Shown in pieces: positions 41,601-50,720 of a DNA stretch of 64,000 nt; the first letter of the stretch is position 1; the number at the start of each line of letters is the position of its first letter. Source of the stretch: Streptomyces longispororuber (GTDB taxonomy: Bacteria; Actinomycetota; Actinomycetes; Streptomycetales; Streptomycetaceae); NCBI RefSeq assembly GCF_014656095.1, contig NZ_BNBT01000013.1, positions 1 to 64,000 of the forward strand, written 5' to 3'. The notes below the pieces were generated by a model, which was not told the DNA's origin, searched no databases, and saw nothing but the letters and a program-made list of their open reading frames with translations. A program made the position numbers and the translations under genes.

Positions 41601-42911
41601 TCAGATCTCGCCCCGGACGAGGCCGAGGAGCCGGTCGAGGACCCGGGGGCCGCTCACGCGCAGTCCGTCGTGCTCGTACTCGTCCGTGACCCAGGTGCGC
41701 AGGCCGCGGATCGCCCGCGCGGTGCGCAGGGAGTCGGCGGTGTCGACGTACAGGTCGTCGTGGTAGACGGCGGCGGCCGCCGGCACCTCGTTGGCGGCCA
41801 GGCGTTCGGCGTCGTACAGCGGGGCCCAGTCGGTGCGCGCGGCGAGCAGCTCGGCGGTCTCGCGCAGCGGCCGCAGCGCCGGGTCGCAGTCGAACATCCA
41901 GCGCTGGACGGCCTCCCCGGTGAACAGGACGGGTTCGCCGCCCGCGAGGCTCTTGGCCGCGTCGAACCGGGGGAACTCGGCCCGCACCCGCTCGGCGGAC
42001 CAGGCGGTGGGCCGCCCGCCCTGGGCGTAGCAGGCCTCGTGCAGGACGGCGTACAAGGGGTGCGCCGCGTACGACAGGAGGGCCTGGACCTGCTCCTGGA
42101 AGGCGTCCGAGAGGGCGGGTCCCGCGCTGGTGCGGACGAAGGCGTCCTCCAGGAGGTAGTGCAGGCGGTGGCTGCCGTCGCCGGTGCCGAGCAGGATGCC
42201 GAGGGACTGGAAGGCCTCGGCGGTGAGGCGGTAGCCGCCGTTGAGGACCGGCTCGTGCTCGGCGGCGTACTCGGCGATCCGCCGGGCGCGCTCGACGTCG
42301 CCCGGGTAACGGGCGTAGTGGGCCAGGGACTTGCGCTCCATGCGCGGGTAGGCGGCGCGGTAGACGTCGTCCGCGTGGCCGTCCAGCGTCGGCAGGCCGC
42401 CGGTGATCAGCGCGGCGTCCAGGCCCTCGGGCGCGGCGGAGAGGTAGTGGACGGCGCAGAAGCCGCCGAAGCTCTGGCCGAGGACGGTCCAGGGGGCGCC
42501 GCCGGTGACCTCGCGGCGGATCGCCTCGCAGTCCCGCACGATCGCGTCGGCGCGGAAGTGCCGCAGGTAGTCGGCCTGTTCGCGGGGGCCGCCGCGCAGC
42601 GGCAGCGTCTGGCGGTTGGCGGGCGCCGAGGCGCCGGTGCCGCGCTGGTCGAGGAGCAGCACGCGGTAGTCGCGCAGGGCCCGCCCGAGCCAGGCCTGGG
42701 CGCCCGCGAACCGGTGCGCGCCGAAGCCGGGGCCGCCCTGGAGGTACACCAGCCAGGGCAGCCGCGCGTCCTGCCGGGAGGCGGCCACGCACTCCCGGGC
42801 GAACAGCTCGATCCGCTCCCCCGCCGGGTCGCCGTGGTCGAGCGGCACCTGGAAGCGGCGGTCGGTGAGCACGACCCCGGGCTGGCGGTACTGACGGTAC
42901 GTCACGGTCAA
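41601..42911 (-). CDS. proline iminopeptidase-like alpha/beta hydrolase
   Basis: A 436-residue cytoplasmic hydrolase of the S33 group. It has an oxyanion-hole motif YLQGGPGFGA, a nucleophile elbow in LGQSFGGFCAVHYL, an aspartate in the C-terminal half (AVYHDDLYVD region) and a histidine in EYEHDGLR. The length and VLLLDQRGTGASAP block match tricorn-associated or proline iminopeptidases. The start appears to be TTG 42911, five bases after GGAG; GTG 42905 is the nearest alternative. It is separated from the divergent lut operon by 160 bases. Confidence 0.88.
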   Translation of the reverse strand: MTVTYRQYRQPGVVLTDRRFQVPLDHGDPAGERIELFARECVAASRQDARLPWLVYLQGGPGFGAHRFAGAQAWLGRALRDYRVLLLDQRGTGASAPANRQTLPLRGGPREQADYLRHFRADAIVRDCEAIRREVTGGAPWTVLGQSFGGFCAVHYLSAAPEGLDAALITGGLPTLDGHADDVYRAAYPRMERKSLAHYARYPGDVERARRIAEYAAEHEPVLNGGYRLTAEAFQSLGILLGTGDGSHRLHYLLEDAFVRTSAGPALSDAFQEQVQALLSYAAHPLYAVLHEACYAQGGRPTAWSAERVRAEFPRFDAAKSLAGGEPVLFTGEAVQRWMFDCDPALRPLRETAELLAARTDWAPLYDAERLAANEVPAAAAVYHDDLYVDTADSLRTARAIRGLRTWVTDEYEHDGLRVSGPRVLDRLLGLVRGEI

Positions 42912-43074
42912 GGCGACTCCTACGGCACGGCTGCGGCACGGCTGCGGCGGGGCCGCAGCAGGTCATGGGCCGCCCGGGTGCGCGGGCGGGCCGGTCGGGC
43001 GAGAGGCTCCCCCAGGGCGCCCCCGCCAGATTACGCTGCCCATACATCCGATGATCGACGAGGAGGCACGCGCC

Positions 43075-43830
43075 ATGCGTATCGCTCTCTTCCTGACCTG
43101 CGTCAACGACACGCTGTACCCGAACACCGGCCGTGCCACCGTGAAGCTCCTGACCAGGCTGGGCGTCGACGTGGACTTCCCGGAGGCGCAGACCTGCTGC
43201 GGCCAGGCGCACTACAACACCGGCTACCGCCATCAGGCCGAGCCGCTCGCCCGGCACTTCTCCGATGTCTTCCGGGGCTACGAGGCGATCGTGACGCCCT
43301 CCGGATCGTGCGGCGCGATGGTGCGCGAGCTCTACCCGCGCCTCGGTGAGCGGGCCCGGGCCGAAGGCCGCGGCGGCGGGCTCGCGGCGGCCCTGGCGCC
43401 CGTGGTGCCGCGGACGTACGAGCTGACCGAGTTCCTCGTGGACGTCCTCGGCGTCACCGACGTCGGCGCGTACTACCCGCACACGGTGACGTACCACCCG
43501 ACCTGCCACGGCCTGCGCTCGCTCGGCCTCGGCGAGCGGCCCCTGCGGCTGCTGCGGGCCGTGCGCGGTCTCGAACTCGTGGAGCTGCCGGGCGCCGAGG
43601 AGTGCTGCGGCTTCGGCGGCACCTTCGCGGTGAAGAACCCGGACGTCTCGGCGGCGATGGGCGCCGACAAGGTACGCCACGCCCAGTCCACCGGCGCCGA
43701 GGTGCTGTGCGCGGCGGACAACTCCTGCCTGATGCACCTCGGCGGCACGATGGCGCGGCTGCGGACGGACATGCGGCCGGTGCACATCGCGGAGATCCTG
43801 GCCGGCACGGAGGAGGAGGTCCTGGCATGA
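43075..43830 (+). CDS. lutA: lactate utilisation protein LutA (CCG-domain heterodisulfide-reductase-like)
   Basis: A 251-residue cytoplasmic protein with two cysteine-rich CCG domains (QTCCGQAHYNTGY near 45 and EECCGFGGTFAVK near 180), with further cysteines in PSGSCGAMV, HPTCHGLRS and DNSCLMHLGG. With LutB and LutC it oxidises L-lactate to pyruvate, passing electrons to a membrane carrier. ATG 43075 follows GAGGAGG. The three lut genes overlap by 4-8 bases, so the complex is co-translated. LutA presumably carries the flavin-independent iron-sulfur site. Confidence 0.93.
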   Translation: MRIALFLTCVNDTLYPNTGRATVKLLTRLGVDVDFPEAQTCCGQAHYNTGYRHQAEPLARHFSDVFRGYEAIVTPSGSCGAMVRELYPRLGERARAEGRGGGLAAALAPVVPRTYELTEFLVDVLGVTDVGAYYPHTVTYHPTCHGLRSLGLGERPLRLLRAVRGLELVELPGAEECCGFGGTFAVKNPDVSAAMGADKVRHAQSTGAEVLCAADNSCLMHLGGTMARLRTDMRPVHIAEILAGTEEEVLA

Positions 43831-45359
43831 GCGGCACCTTCCTGGGCATGCCGGCGTTCCCGGAGGCCGCCCGCGCCGCCGTGCGCGACGCCACCCTGCG
43901 CGCCAACCTCCGCCACGCCACGCACACCATCCGCGACAAGCGCGCCCGCGCCGTCGCCGAGCTGGACGACTGGGCGGAGCTGCGCGAGGCGGGCAAGCGC
44001 ATCAAGGACCACACGCTGCGCCACCTGGACCACTATCTGCTGCGTCTGGAGGAGGCGGTCACGGCGGCGGGCGGCACCGTGCACTGGGCGGCCGACGCCG
44101 ACGAGGCCAACCGCGTGGTGACCCGCCTGGTCCAGGAGACCGGCGAGCGGGAGGTCGTCAAGGTCAAGTCCATGGCCACGCAGGAGATCGGCCTCAACGA
44201 AGCCCTGGAGGCCGCGGGCATCCGCGCCTACGAGACCGACCTCGCCGAGCTGATCGTGCAGCTCGGCCGGGACCGGCCCTCGCACATCCTGGTGCCCGCC
44301 ATCCACCGCAACCGCGGCGAGATCCGGGACGTCTTCCGCACCGAGATGGGGCGCTGGGGCCGCCCCGCCCCGGACGGGCTCACCGACAGCCCCGCCGAAC
44401 TCGCCGAGGCCGCGCGGCTGCACCTGCGGGAGAAGTTCCTGCGCGCCAAGGTCGGCATCTCGGGCGCCAACTTCATGGTCGCCGAGACCGGCACGCTCGT
44501 CGTCGTCGAGTCCGAGGGCAACGGCCGCATGTGCCTGACGCTGCCGGAGACCCTCATCTCCGTCGTCGGCATCGAGAAGGTCGTGCCCACGTGGCGGGAC
44601 CTGGAGGTGTTCCTCCAGACCCTCCCCCGCTCCGCCACGGCCGAGCGCATGAACCCGTACACGTCGATGTGGACCGGTACGAGCGGCGGCCCGCGCGGGG
44701 AGGGCGACGGGCCGCGCGCCTTCCACCTGGTGCTGCTCGACAACGGCCGCACCGACACCCTCGCCGACGACGTCGGCCGCCAGGTGCTGCGCTGCATCCG
44801 CTGCTCGGCGTGCCTCAACGTGTGCCCGGTGTACGAGCGGGCGGGCGGGCACGCCTACGGCTCGGTGTACCCGGGGCCCATCGGCGCCGTCCTCGGCCCG
44901 CAGCTCCGCGGCACACAGAGCGCGCTGGACGCCTCGCTGCCCTACGCGTCCTCGCTGTGCGGCGCGTGCTACGACGTGTGCCCGGTCGCCATCGACATCC
45001 CGGAAGTGCTGGTGCACCTGCGGGAGCGGGTCGTCGAGGGCGGCGAGGTGACCCGGCGGGGCGTACGGGTCCGGCTGAGGCCCGCCCGGGGGCACGCGGC
45101 CGAGCGGGCGGCGATGCGGGCCGCGCGGTGGGTGTTCGGGCGCCCGGGGGCGCTGCGCGCGGGCCAGCGCCTGGCGTCCCGCACCCGGGGCGTCCATCCG
45201 CGCGCCCTGCCCGGGCCCGGCAGGGCGTGGAGCGCGAGCCGGGACCTGCCGGAGGTGCCCGCCGAGCCGTTCCGGGACTGGTGGCGCCGTACGCGTACGG
45301 AGGCCGCGCGGACGGGGACTGCGCCCACGGAGGCAGGAAAGGCGGTGCGCGGTGAGTGA
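43827..45359 (+). CDS. lutB: lactate utilisation iron-sulfur protein LutB
   Basis: A 510-residue protein. The N-terminal LUD domain includes VKVKSMATQEIGLNEALE and KVGISGANFMVAETGTLVVV. Two 4Fe-4S binding motifs follow, CIRCSACLNVCPVYER near residue 330 and CGACYDVCPVAIDIP near 380. The C-terminal region (ERAAMRAARWVFG) is the family's helical tail. It overlaps lutA by ATGA and lutC by 8 bases. Together these proteins let the cell use L-lactate without a classical flavin lactate dehydrogenase. Confidence 0.95.
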   Translation: MSGTFLGMPAFPEAARAAVRDATLRANLRHATHTIRDKRARAVAELDDWAELREAGKRIKDHTLRHLDHYLLRLEEAVTAAGGTVHWAADADEANRVVTRLVQETGEREVVKVKSMATQEIGLNEALEAAGIRAYETDLAELIVQLGRDRPSHILVPAIHRNRGEIRDVFRTEMGRWGRPAPDGLTDSPAELAEAARLHLREKFLRAKVGISGANFMVAETGTLVVVESEGNGRMCLTLPETLISVVGIEKVVPTWRDLEVFLQTLPRSATAERMNPYTSMWTGTSGGPRGEGDGPRAFHLVLLDNGRTDTLADDVGRQVLRCIRCSACLNVCPVYERAGGHAYGSVYPGPIGAVLGPQLRGTQSALDASLPYASSLCGACYDVCPVAIDIPEVLVHLRERVVEGGEVTRRGVRVRLRPARGHAAERAAMRAARWVFGRPGALRAGQRLASRTRGVHPRALPGPGRAWSASRDLPEVPAEPFRDWWRRTRTEAARTGTAPTEAGKAVRGE

Positions 45360-46011
45360 CAGGGACGTGGTCCTCGGGCGGATCGGGCGGGCCCTCGGGC
45401 CACGCCCGCGGGACCCGGACGTGACGTACGAGGACGCCGTCGCCCGTGCCTACCGGCGCGGCCCCGGCGACGGTGCGCGGGAGCGGGACTCCGGCGTGCT
45501 CGACCTGCTCGCCGAGAACCTGGCCGACTACCGGGCCGTCGTGCACCGCGCGGACGGCGACGGCCTCGCGGACCTGCTGGCCCGGCTGCTCGCCGCGCGC
45601 GGCGCGCGCAGGGTGCTCGTGCCGCCGGGCCTGCCGCCCACCTGGCTGGCCGAAGCCGCCGTCGAGCAGGTCCCCGACCGGGCGGCCGACACCGCGTACG
45701 ACCTCGACCGCGTCGACAGCGTGGTGACGGGCTGCGCGGTCGCGATCGCCGGTACGGGCACGCTCGTCCTGGACGGCTCGCCCGACCAGGGCCGCCGCCG
45801 GGTCACCCTGGTCCCCGATCACCACGTGTGCGTCGTCCGGGTCCCGGACCAGGTCGTCGCGTCCGTGCCCGAGGCGCTCGGGCGGCTCGACCCGCGCCGC
45901 CCGCTGACCTGGATCTCCGGGCCGTCCGCGACCAGTGACATCGAACTGGACCGGGTCGAGGGCGTGCACGGGCCCCGCACCCTGGAGGTGGTGCTGGTGA
46001 GCGGGGTGTGA
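45352..46011 (+). CDS. lutC: lactate utilisation protein LutC (LUD domain)
   Basis: A 219-residue protein with one LUD domain: VVTGCAVAIAGTGTLVLDG, LVPDHHVCVVRVPDQVVASV and ISGPSATSDIELDRVEGVHG are its conserved signature. GTG 45352 overlaps lutB by 8 bases. It completes the lutABC complex for L-lactate oxidation. The following transporter gene starts 22 bases downstream, so read-through is possible, although its function is unrelated. Confidence 0.94.
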   Translation: MSDRDVVLGRIGRALGPRPRDPDVTYEDAVARAYRRGPGDGARERDSGVLDLLAENLADYRAVVHRADGDGLADLLARLLAARGARRVLVPPGLPPTWLAEAAVEQVPDRAADTAYDLDRVDSVVTGCAVAIAGTGTLVLDGSPDQGRRRVTLVPDHHVCVVRVPDQVVASVPEALGRLDPRRPLTWISGPSATSDIELDRVEGVHGPRTLEVVLVSGV

Positions 46012-46033
46012 CGGGCGCGGTTAGCGTGAGGGA

Positions 46034-47197
46034 ATGATCCGGTTCGAGCACGTGACCAAGCGCTACCCGGACGGGACGACGGCCGTGGACGACCTCTCCT
46101 TCGAGGTCGCCGAGGGCGAGCTGGTCACGCTCGTGGGCCCGTCCGGCTGCGGCAAGACGACCACGATGATGATGGTCAACCGGCTCGTCGAGCCCACGTC
46201 GGGCCGCGTCCTCGTGGACGGCGCGGACGTCGCCGGCGTCGACCCCGTGCGGCTGCGCCGCCGCATCGGCTACGTCATCCAGCAGGTCGGCCTCTTCCCG
46301 CACCGCACGGTCCTGGACAACGCGGCGACGGTGCCCGCGCTGGTCGGCTGGAAGCGGGCCAGGGCGCGGGCCCGCGCCGCCGAGCTCCTGGACCTGGTGG
46401 GCCTCGACCCGAAGACGTACGGCTCGCGCTACCCGGAGCAGCTCTCCGGCGGGCAGCGCCAGCGCGTCGGCGTGGCCCGGGCGCTGGCCGCCGACCCGCC
46501 GGTGCTGCTGATGGACGAGCCGTTCGGCGCCGTCGACCCGGTGGTGCGGGAGCGGCTGCAGAACGAGTTCCTGCGGCTCCAGCGGACCGTGCGCAAGACC
46601 GTCCTGATGGTCACGCACGACATCGAGGAGGCCGTGCGGCTAGGGGACCGGGTCGCGGTGTACGGGCAGGGCCGCATCGAGCAGTTCGACACGCCGGGCG
46701 CGGTCCTCGGGGCGCCCGCGACCCCCTACGTCGCCGAGTTCGTGGGCGCCGACCGGGGCCTGAAGCGGCTGTCGGTGACCGCGATCGAGGCGGACGACCT
46801 GGAGCAGCCGCCGCTGGCCCGCCTGGACGAGCCCGCCGGCCGGGCGGCGGCCCGGCTGCGGGCCGAGGGCGCGCGCTGGGCGGTGGTCCTGGACGCGGGC
46901 GGCGATCTGCACGGCTGGGTCGGCGTCGACGAGGTGACGCCCGCCGGGGAGGGCGCCACGGTCGGCGACCTGGCCCACCGCATGAACGCCTGGCTGCCCG
47001 TGGGGGCCTCCCTGAAGCAGGCGTTCGGCGTGATGCTCCAGCACGACGCGGGGTGGGTCGCCGTGGTGGACGGGGCCCGCTTCGTGGGGGTCCTGACCCC
47101 GGCGAAGTTGCACGAGGCGCTGCGGCGGTCGGTGGACGCGGAGGCCCAAGGGGTGGGCAGGGACGAGGTGGAGTTCTCCTCCGTCTCCGACGCGTAG
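46034..47197 (+). CDS. glycine betaine/proline-type ABC transporter ATP-binding protein (OpuCA/ProV-like)
   Basis: A 387-residue ATPase. Walker A is GPSGCGKTTTM, the signature QLSGGQRQRVGVARAL, Walker B VLLMDEPFGAVD, and the switch histidine is in VTHDIEEA. After about residue 240 come CBS-like regions (HGWVGVDEVTP, AVVDGARFVGVLTPAKLHEAL) that in relatives sense ionic strength. The matching permeases and binding protein lie 1-3 kb away on the opposite strand, facing this gene, with a methyltransferase between, a split arrangement. Confidence 0.93.
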   Translation: MIRFEHVTKRYPDGTTAVDDLSFEVAEGELVTLVGPSGCGKTTTMMMVNRLVEPTSGRVLVDGADVAGVDPVRLRRRIGYVIQQVGLFPHRTVLDNAATVPALVGWKRARARARAAELLDLVGLDPKTYGSRYPEQLSGGQRQRVGVARALAADPPVLLMDEPFGAVDPVVRERLQNEFLRLQRTVRKTVLMVTHDIEEAVRLGDRVAVYGQGRIEQFDTPGAVLGAPATPYVAEFVGADRGLKRLSVTAIEADDLEQPPLARLDEPAGRAAARLRAEGARWAVVLDAGGDLHGWVGVDEVTPAGEGATVGDLAHRMNAWLPVGASLKQAFGVMLQHDAGWVAVVDGARFVGVLTPAKLHEALRRSVDAEAQGVGRDEVEFSSVSDA

Positions 47198-47280
47198 CGC
47201 TGCGCCGGCTGAGCGGGGGTGGGGCGGGGGTGTCCCCCCGGCCCTTTCCCCCCTTTTTGGTGGGTGCCCCTTGCTGCCCG

Positions 47281-47345
47281 TTTTTGTTCTGTGTGTTTGT
47301 TGTGGCTGGGCGCGCAGTTCCCCGCGCCCCTTTGGGGGCGCTTTC
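47281..47345. terminator. dispersed Streptomyces-type palindromic element acting as bidirectional terminator
   Basis: GGGCGCG-CAGTTCCC-CGCGCCC (47308-47329) and GCGCCCC-TTTG-GGGGCGC (47324-47341) overlap, so only one stem can form at a time. The core GCGCAGTTCCCCGCGCCCCT is, to my knowledge, one of the most common intergenic repeats in Streptomyces. It sits exactly between convergent genes, next to an unusually T-rich stretch (47255-47307). Confidence 0.7.
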
Positions 47346-47997
47346 AGAGGCGGCGGGTTAGGAGGTAGGAGCGGGGGGTGGGGGCCTCTTGGGGGTGGGG
47401 GGGTCGTTCCAGGCGGGCTTCCAGGGTGAAGCCCGCTTCCGTCAGGAGGTCGGCCACGGCGTCGGTGGACAGGAAGTGGAAGTCGAGGTTCACGTCGTGG
47501 CCCCACCAGTCGTCCAGGTGGCGGATCTCGGTGCCCCGGTGGAAGGAGACGAGCAGCAGGCCGGAGGGGCGCAGGACGCGGTGGGCCTCGGTGAAGGCGG
47601 GCAGCAGTTCGTCGGGGGCGAGGTGGATGATCGTGTAGAGGGCGACGGCCGCGGCGAACTCGCCGTCCTCGGCGGGCAGGTCGAGCAGGTCGCCCTGGCG
47701 GAACTCCACCGCCGGGTGGCGGCGGCGGGCCTCGGCGACCATGCCCGGGGACAGGTCGACGCCGACGGTCCGGGCGCCCAGGGCGGTGAGGTGGGCGGCC
47801 ACGTGGCCGGGGCCGCAGCCGAGGTCGGCGATCGGGCCGTCCAGGCCGGTCTGCTCCACCAGGGCGGCAAGGAGCGCACGGTCGAGGGGCTTGGCGTCGA
47901 GTTCGTCGTGCAGCCGGGTCGCGTACTCCTCGGCGACGGTGTCGTAGCTGCGCCGGACGGCGTCGTGGTTCCGGTGATCGGCCATGCGGGTCAGCAT
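47344..47997 (-). CDS. class I SAM-dependent methyltransferase
   Basis: A 217-residue Rossmann-fold methyltransferase. Motif I is IADLGCGPGHVAAHL, the acidic loop GVDLSPGMVAEARRRHP, motif II FRQGDLLDLPAEDGEF, and motif III EAHRVLRPSGLLLVSFH. The N-terminus RRSYDTVAEEYATRL is typical of small-molecule methyltransferases. ATG 47985 (the second Met) is an equally good start. It lies 21 bases after the end of the binding-protein gene's neighbour on the same strand but shows no functional link with osmoprotectant transport. Confidence 0.9.
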   Translation of the reverse strand: MLTRMADHRNHDAVRRSYDTVAEEYATRLHDELDAKPLDRALLAALVEQTGLDGPIADLGCGPGHVAAHLTALGARTVGVDLSPGMVAEARRRHPAVEFRQGDLLDLPAEDGEFAAAVALYTIIHLAPDELLPAFTEAHRVLRPSGLLLVSFHRGTEIRHLDDWWGHDVNLDFHFLSTDAVADLLTEAGFTLEARLERPPHPQEAPTPRSYLLTRRL

Positions 47998-48018
47998 GGC
48001 AGTTGCGGCGGCGGGCTC

Positions 48019-48969
48019 CTACAGCAGCCCCTTGTCCTTGAGGTATGCCTTCGCCACGTCCTCCGGGAGGCGCCGCCAACTGTCGACCCGGCGGTTCATG
48101 TCCGCCAAGTCCCCCGTGGTGAGCACGGTGTTGAGGCGGCCGAGGGCACGGGCGACGCGGTCGCCGCCCGCACGGGAGCGGTTGACCACGGGCACCACGG
48201 CGTCGGCGTTCTGCAGGCGCTTGTCGTCGGCGAGCAGCACGAGGCCGAACGCGTCGAGGGTGGCGTCCGTGGACGTGGTGAGGACCATCTGGTCCCGGCC
48301 GCTCTGCACCGCCTTCTTGGCCTGGGTGGTGCCGACGCCCTTCGGGTCGACGGCGGTCACGTCGATGCCGTACACCTTCTTGAGCCCGGGGGCGCAGTAC
48401 GGCCGCCGTACGCACTCGTCGCCCGCGGCGAGCCGCACCTTCAGGCCCGAGGCGCCCAGGTCGGTGAGGGTCTTCAGACGGTGTTCGCGCGCGTACGAGG
48501 CGGCGACCGCGAACGCGTTCTGGTCGACGGCCCTGCCGGGGTCGAGGACGGCCAGGCCGCGCGGCGCGGCGAGCGCGCGCAGGGCCCGCATGGTCCTGCC
48601 GAGGTCGGGGGAGCCGACGGGCTCGGCGTCCGCGCCGTGGGCCTTGGCGTTCAGCCAGTCGGCGAACGTCGCCGCGTACTCGGGCACGACGTCGATCTGC
48701 CCGGCCTCCAGGGCGGGTTCGTACAGCTCCCGGTTGGCGACGGACAGGAACTCCGTGTCGTACCCGGCGTCCTCCAGGAGCAGCGCGTACATGTGCGCGA
48801 GCAGGTCGCTCTCGGTGAAGCCCGCCGAGCCGACGACGAGGTGGTCGCTGTCGCCCGGCGGCCCGGTGACGTCACCGCGGTCCTCCAGGGCGGGGCCCGT
48901 GGCGCACCCGGCGGTGAGCAGGGCGGCCAGGGCGAGGGCGGCGCCGGCCAGGCGGGGGCGCCACGTCAT
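48019..48969 (-). CDS. glycine betaine/choline-type substrate-binding lipoprotein (OpuCC/ProX-like)
   Basis: A 316-residue lipoprotein. The signal ends LALAALLTAGC, so the acylated cysteine is near residue 22. The mature domain shows LVVGSAGFTESDLLAHMYAL, EAGQIDVVPEYAATFADWL and KKVYGIDVTAVDPKGVGTTQ, the OpuAC/quaternary-amine pattern in which aromatic residues cage the ligand. ATG 48969 overlaps the upstream permease stop by 4 bases. It delivers an osmoprotectant or choline-like solute to the two permeases. Confidence 0.9.
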   Translation of the reverse strand: MTWRPRLAGAALALAALLTAGCATGPALEDRGDVTGPPGDSDHLVVGSAGFTESDLLAHMYALLLEDAGYDTEFLSVANRELYEPALEAGQIDVVPEYAATFADWLNAKAHGADAEPVGSPDLGRTMRALRALAAPRGLAVLDPGRAVDQNAFAVAASYAREHRLKTLTDLGASGLKVRLAAGDECVRRPYCAPGLKKVYGIDVTAVDPKGVGTTQAKKAVQSGRDQMVLTTSTDATLDAFGLVLLADDKRLQNADAVVPVVNRSRAGGDRVARALGRLNTVLTTGDLADMNRRVDSWRRLPEDVAKAYLKDKGLL

Positions 48970-49646
48970 CGCGCCCTGCCCCGGCGCCGGGCCCGGCCGG
49001 GCGCGAGCCGCTCGGCCGCCTCGAAGAGGCCCTCGACGACGAGGGCGAACGCGGCGACGAGCACCGCCCCGGCGACGACCTGCGGGGTGCTGGCGAGGTT
49101 GAAGCCCGCGGTGATGATCCGGCCGAGGCCGCCGCCGCCCGCGAGGGCCGCGAGGGTGGCGGTGGCGACGAGCTGGACGGCGGCGACGCGCACCCCGCTC
49201 ATGATCAGCGGCAGCGCGAGCGGCGCCTCGACCCGCCACAGGAGCTGCCACCCGGTCATGCCCATGCCGCGGGCGGCCTGGACGACGCCGCGGTCGACCC
49301 CGCGCATGCCGACGTAGGCGTTGGTCAGCAGCGGCGGCACGGCGAAGAGGACCAGGGCGACGACGGTGGGCCCCTGCTCCCAGCGGCCGACCGGCGTGAG
49401 CAGCAGCAGGACGAGGACCGCGAAGGTCGGCACGGCCCGCCCGGCGTTGGAGAGGTTGACGGCGAGGGCCCCGCCCTTGCCGAGGTGGCCGAGGACGAGC
49501 GCGACGGGCAGCGCGACCAGGCAGCTCAGCAGCAGGCACACCACGGTCAGCACGAGGTGCTGGGCGAGCCGGTGCCCGATGCCGTCCTCACCCGCCCAGT
49601 GCGCGGGGTCGCCGAGCCAGGCCCAGGCGTCGCCGAGGGTCGTCAC
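48966..49646 (-). CDS. glycine betaine-type ABC transporter permease, second subunit
   Basis: A 226-residue permease with about six membrane helices. HLVLTVVCLLLSCLVALPVA opens the fold, and AARGMGMTGWQLLWRVEAPLALP is the EAA-type ATPase-docking loop, followed by AALAGGGGLGRIITAGFNL, typical of ProW/OpuCB/OpuCD subunits. GTG 49646 overlaps the first permease by 4 bases. It pairs with that subunit to form a heteromeric channel. Confidence 0.92.
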   Translation of the reverse strand: MTTLGDAWAWLGDPAHWAGEDGIGHRLAQHLVLTVVCLLLSCLVALPVALVLGHLGKGGALAVNLSNAGRAVPTFAVLVLLLLTPVGRWEQGPTVVALVLFAVPPLLTNAYVGMRGVDRGVVQAARGMGMTGWQLLWRVEAPLALPLIMSGVRVAAVQLVATATLAALAGGGGLGRIITAGFNLASTPQVVAGAVLVAAFALVVEGLFEAAERLAPGRARRRGRAR

Positions 49647-50320
49647 GCGCGCGCCGCCCTCGTCCAGGGCGTGAGCAGCCGCTGGACGCCGAGCAGCAGC
49701 ACGTCGGCGGCCACGGCGATGACCACGCACAGCACGGAGGCGGTGAGGACCTGCGCCTTGAAGTAGGTGTTCATGCCCGCGTAGATGAGGTTGCCGAGGC
49801 CCCCGAAGCCGACGATCGCGCCGACGGTGACGAGCGAGACGGCGGAGACGGTGGCGATGCGCAGGCCCGCCATGGCGGCGGGCAGCGCGAGCGGCAGTTC
49901 GACGGCCAGGAGCAGCCGGAAAGGCCCGTAGCCCATGCCGCGGGCGGCCTGGCGGGTCTCCTCGGGCACGGCGCGCAGCCCGGCGAGGATGTTGCGCACG
50001 AGCAGGGTGAGGGAGTAGAGCACGAGCCCGGCGACGACGAGCGACGCGGACAGGCCGTACACGGGCAGCAGCAGCGAGAACATCGCGAGGGACGGGATCG
50101 TGTACAGGACGGTGGTCAGGCCGAGGACGGGTCCCGCCGCGAGCCGCCAGCGGCGGGCCACGAGGGCCAGCGGCAGCGCGACGGCCAGCGCGGTCAGGAC
50201 GGAGACGGCGGTGAGCTCCAGGTGCTGGAGGACGGCGTCGAGCAGGATGTGGCGGCGGGTGCTCAGGTACGTGCCGCAGATCCACTCGTTGCGGGCCAGG
50301 CAGTCGTCCGGGGGCGTCAC
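49643..50320 (-). CDS. glycine betaine-type ABC transporter permease, first subunit
   Basis: A 225-residue permease. HLELTAVSVLTALAVALPLA begins the first core helix, and AARGMGYGPFRLLLAVELPLALP is the EAA loop, followed by GAIVGFGGLGNLIYAGMNTY. A short hydrophilic N-terminus (DDCLARNEWICGTYLSTRR) is usual for OpuCB-like subunits. GTG 50320 has GGTGGAATGGA upstream. It is the first gene of the permease-permease-binding-protein operon whose ATPase is encoded convergently. Confidence 0.92.
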   Translation of the reverse strand: MTPPDDCLARNEWICGTYLSTRRHILLDAVLQHLELTAVSVLTALAVALPLALVARRWRLAAGPVLGLTTVLYTIPSLAMFSLLLPVYGLSASLVVAGLVLYSLTLLVRNILAGLRAVPEETRQAARGMGYGPFRLLLAVELPLALPAAMAGLRIATVSAVSLVTVGAIVGFGGLGNLIYAGMNTYFKAQVLTASVLCVVIAVAADVLLLGVQRLLTPWTRAARA

Positions 50321-50439
50321 CCGTCCATTCCACCGGCGGGCGGACGGGACGGCGCGTGGTGTTGGCCCGTACGGGGGCCGCCACGGGGGCGCCCGCCCGG
50401 GGTGGACGGGTTCTGCCAGGTGGGGCGGGGAGGCCCGGC

Positions 50440-50720
50440 GGGGCCGTGGGGGCAGACGGACGGCCGGGGGGCCGCGCCCCCCCACTCCGCCAGGCCGGAG
50501 GCGCTGGGCCGGGCGCCCGCAGCCCCTCCCCGCTCCGGCAGGCCGGGCGTCCGCGGCCCCATCCCACTCCGCTCGGGCGGAGGCGCTGGGCCGGGCGTCG
50601 GCAACTCCGCTCGGGCGGAGGCGCTGGGCCGGGCGTCGGCAACTCCGCCCCACCCCGGCAGGCCGGGCACCCGCGGCCGCCCCACCCCGGCAGGCCAGGC
50701 GTCCACCGCACCCTCCCGCC
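50440..50720. repeat. GC-rich repeats in the 640-base gap before nagZ
   Basis: A 38-bp unit beginning CTCCGCTCGGGCGGAGGCGC occurs twice in perfect tandem (50567-50604, 50605-50642) with diverged partial copies from 50490 and to 50720. Each unit contains the inverted repeat CTCCGC/GCGGAG. No gene is supported between 50321 and 50940. Confidence 0.75.
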
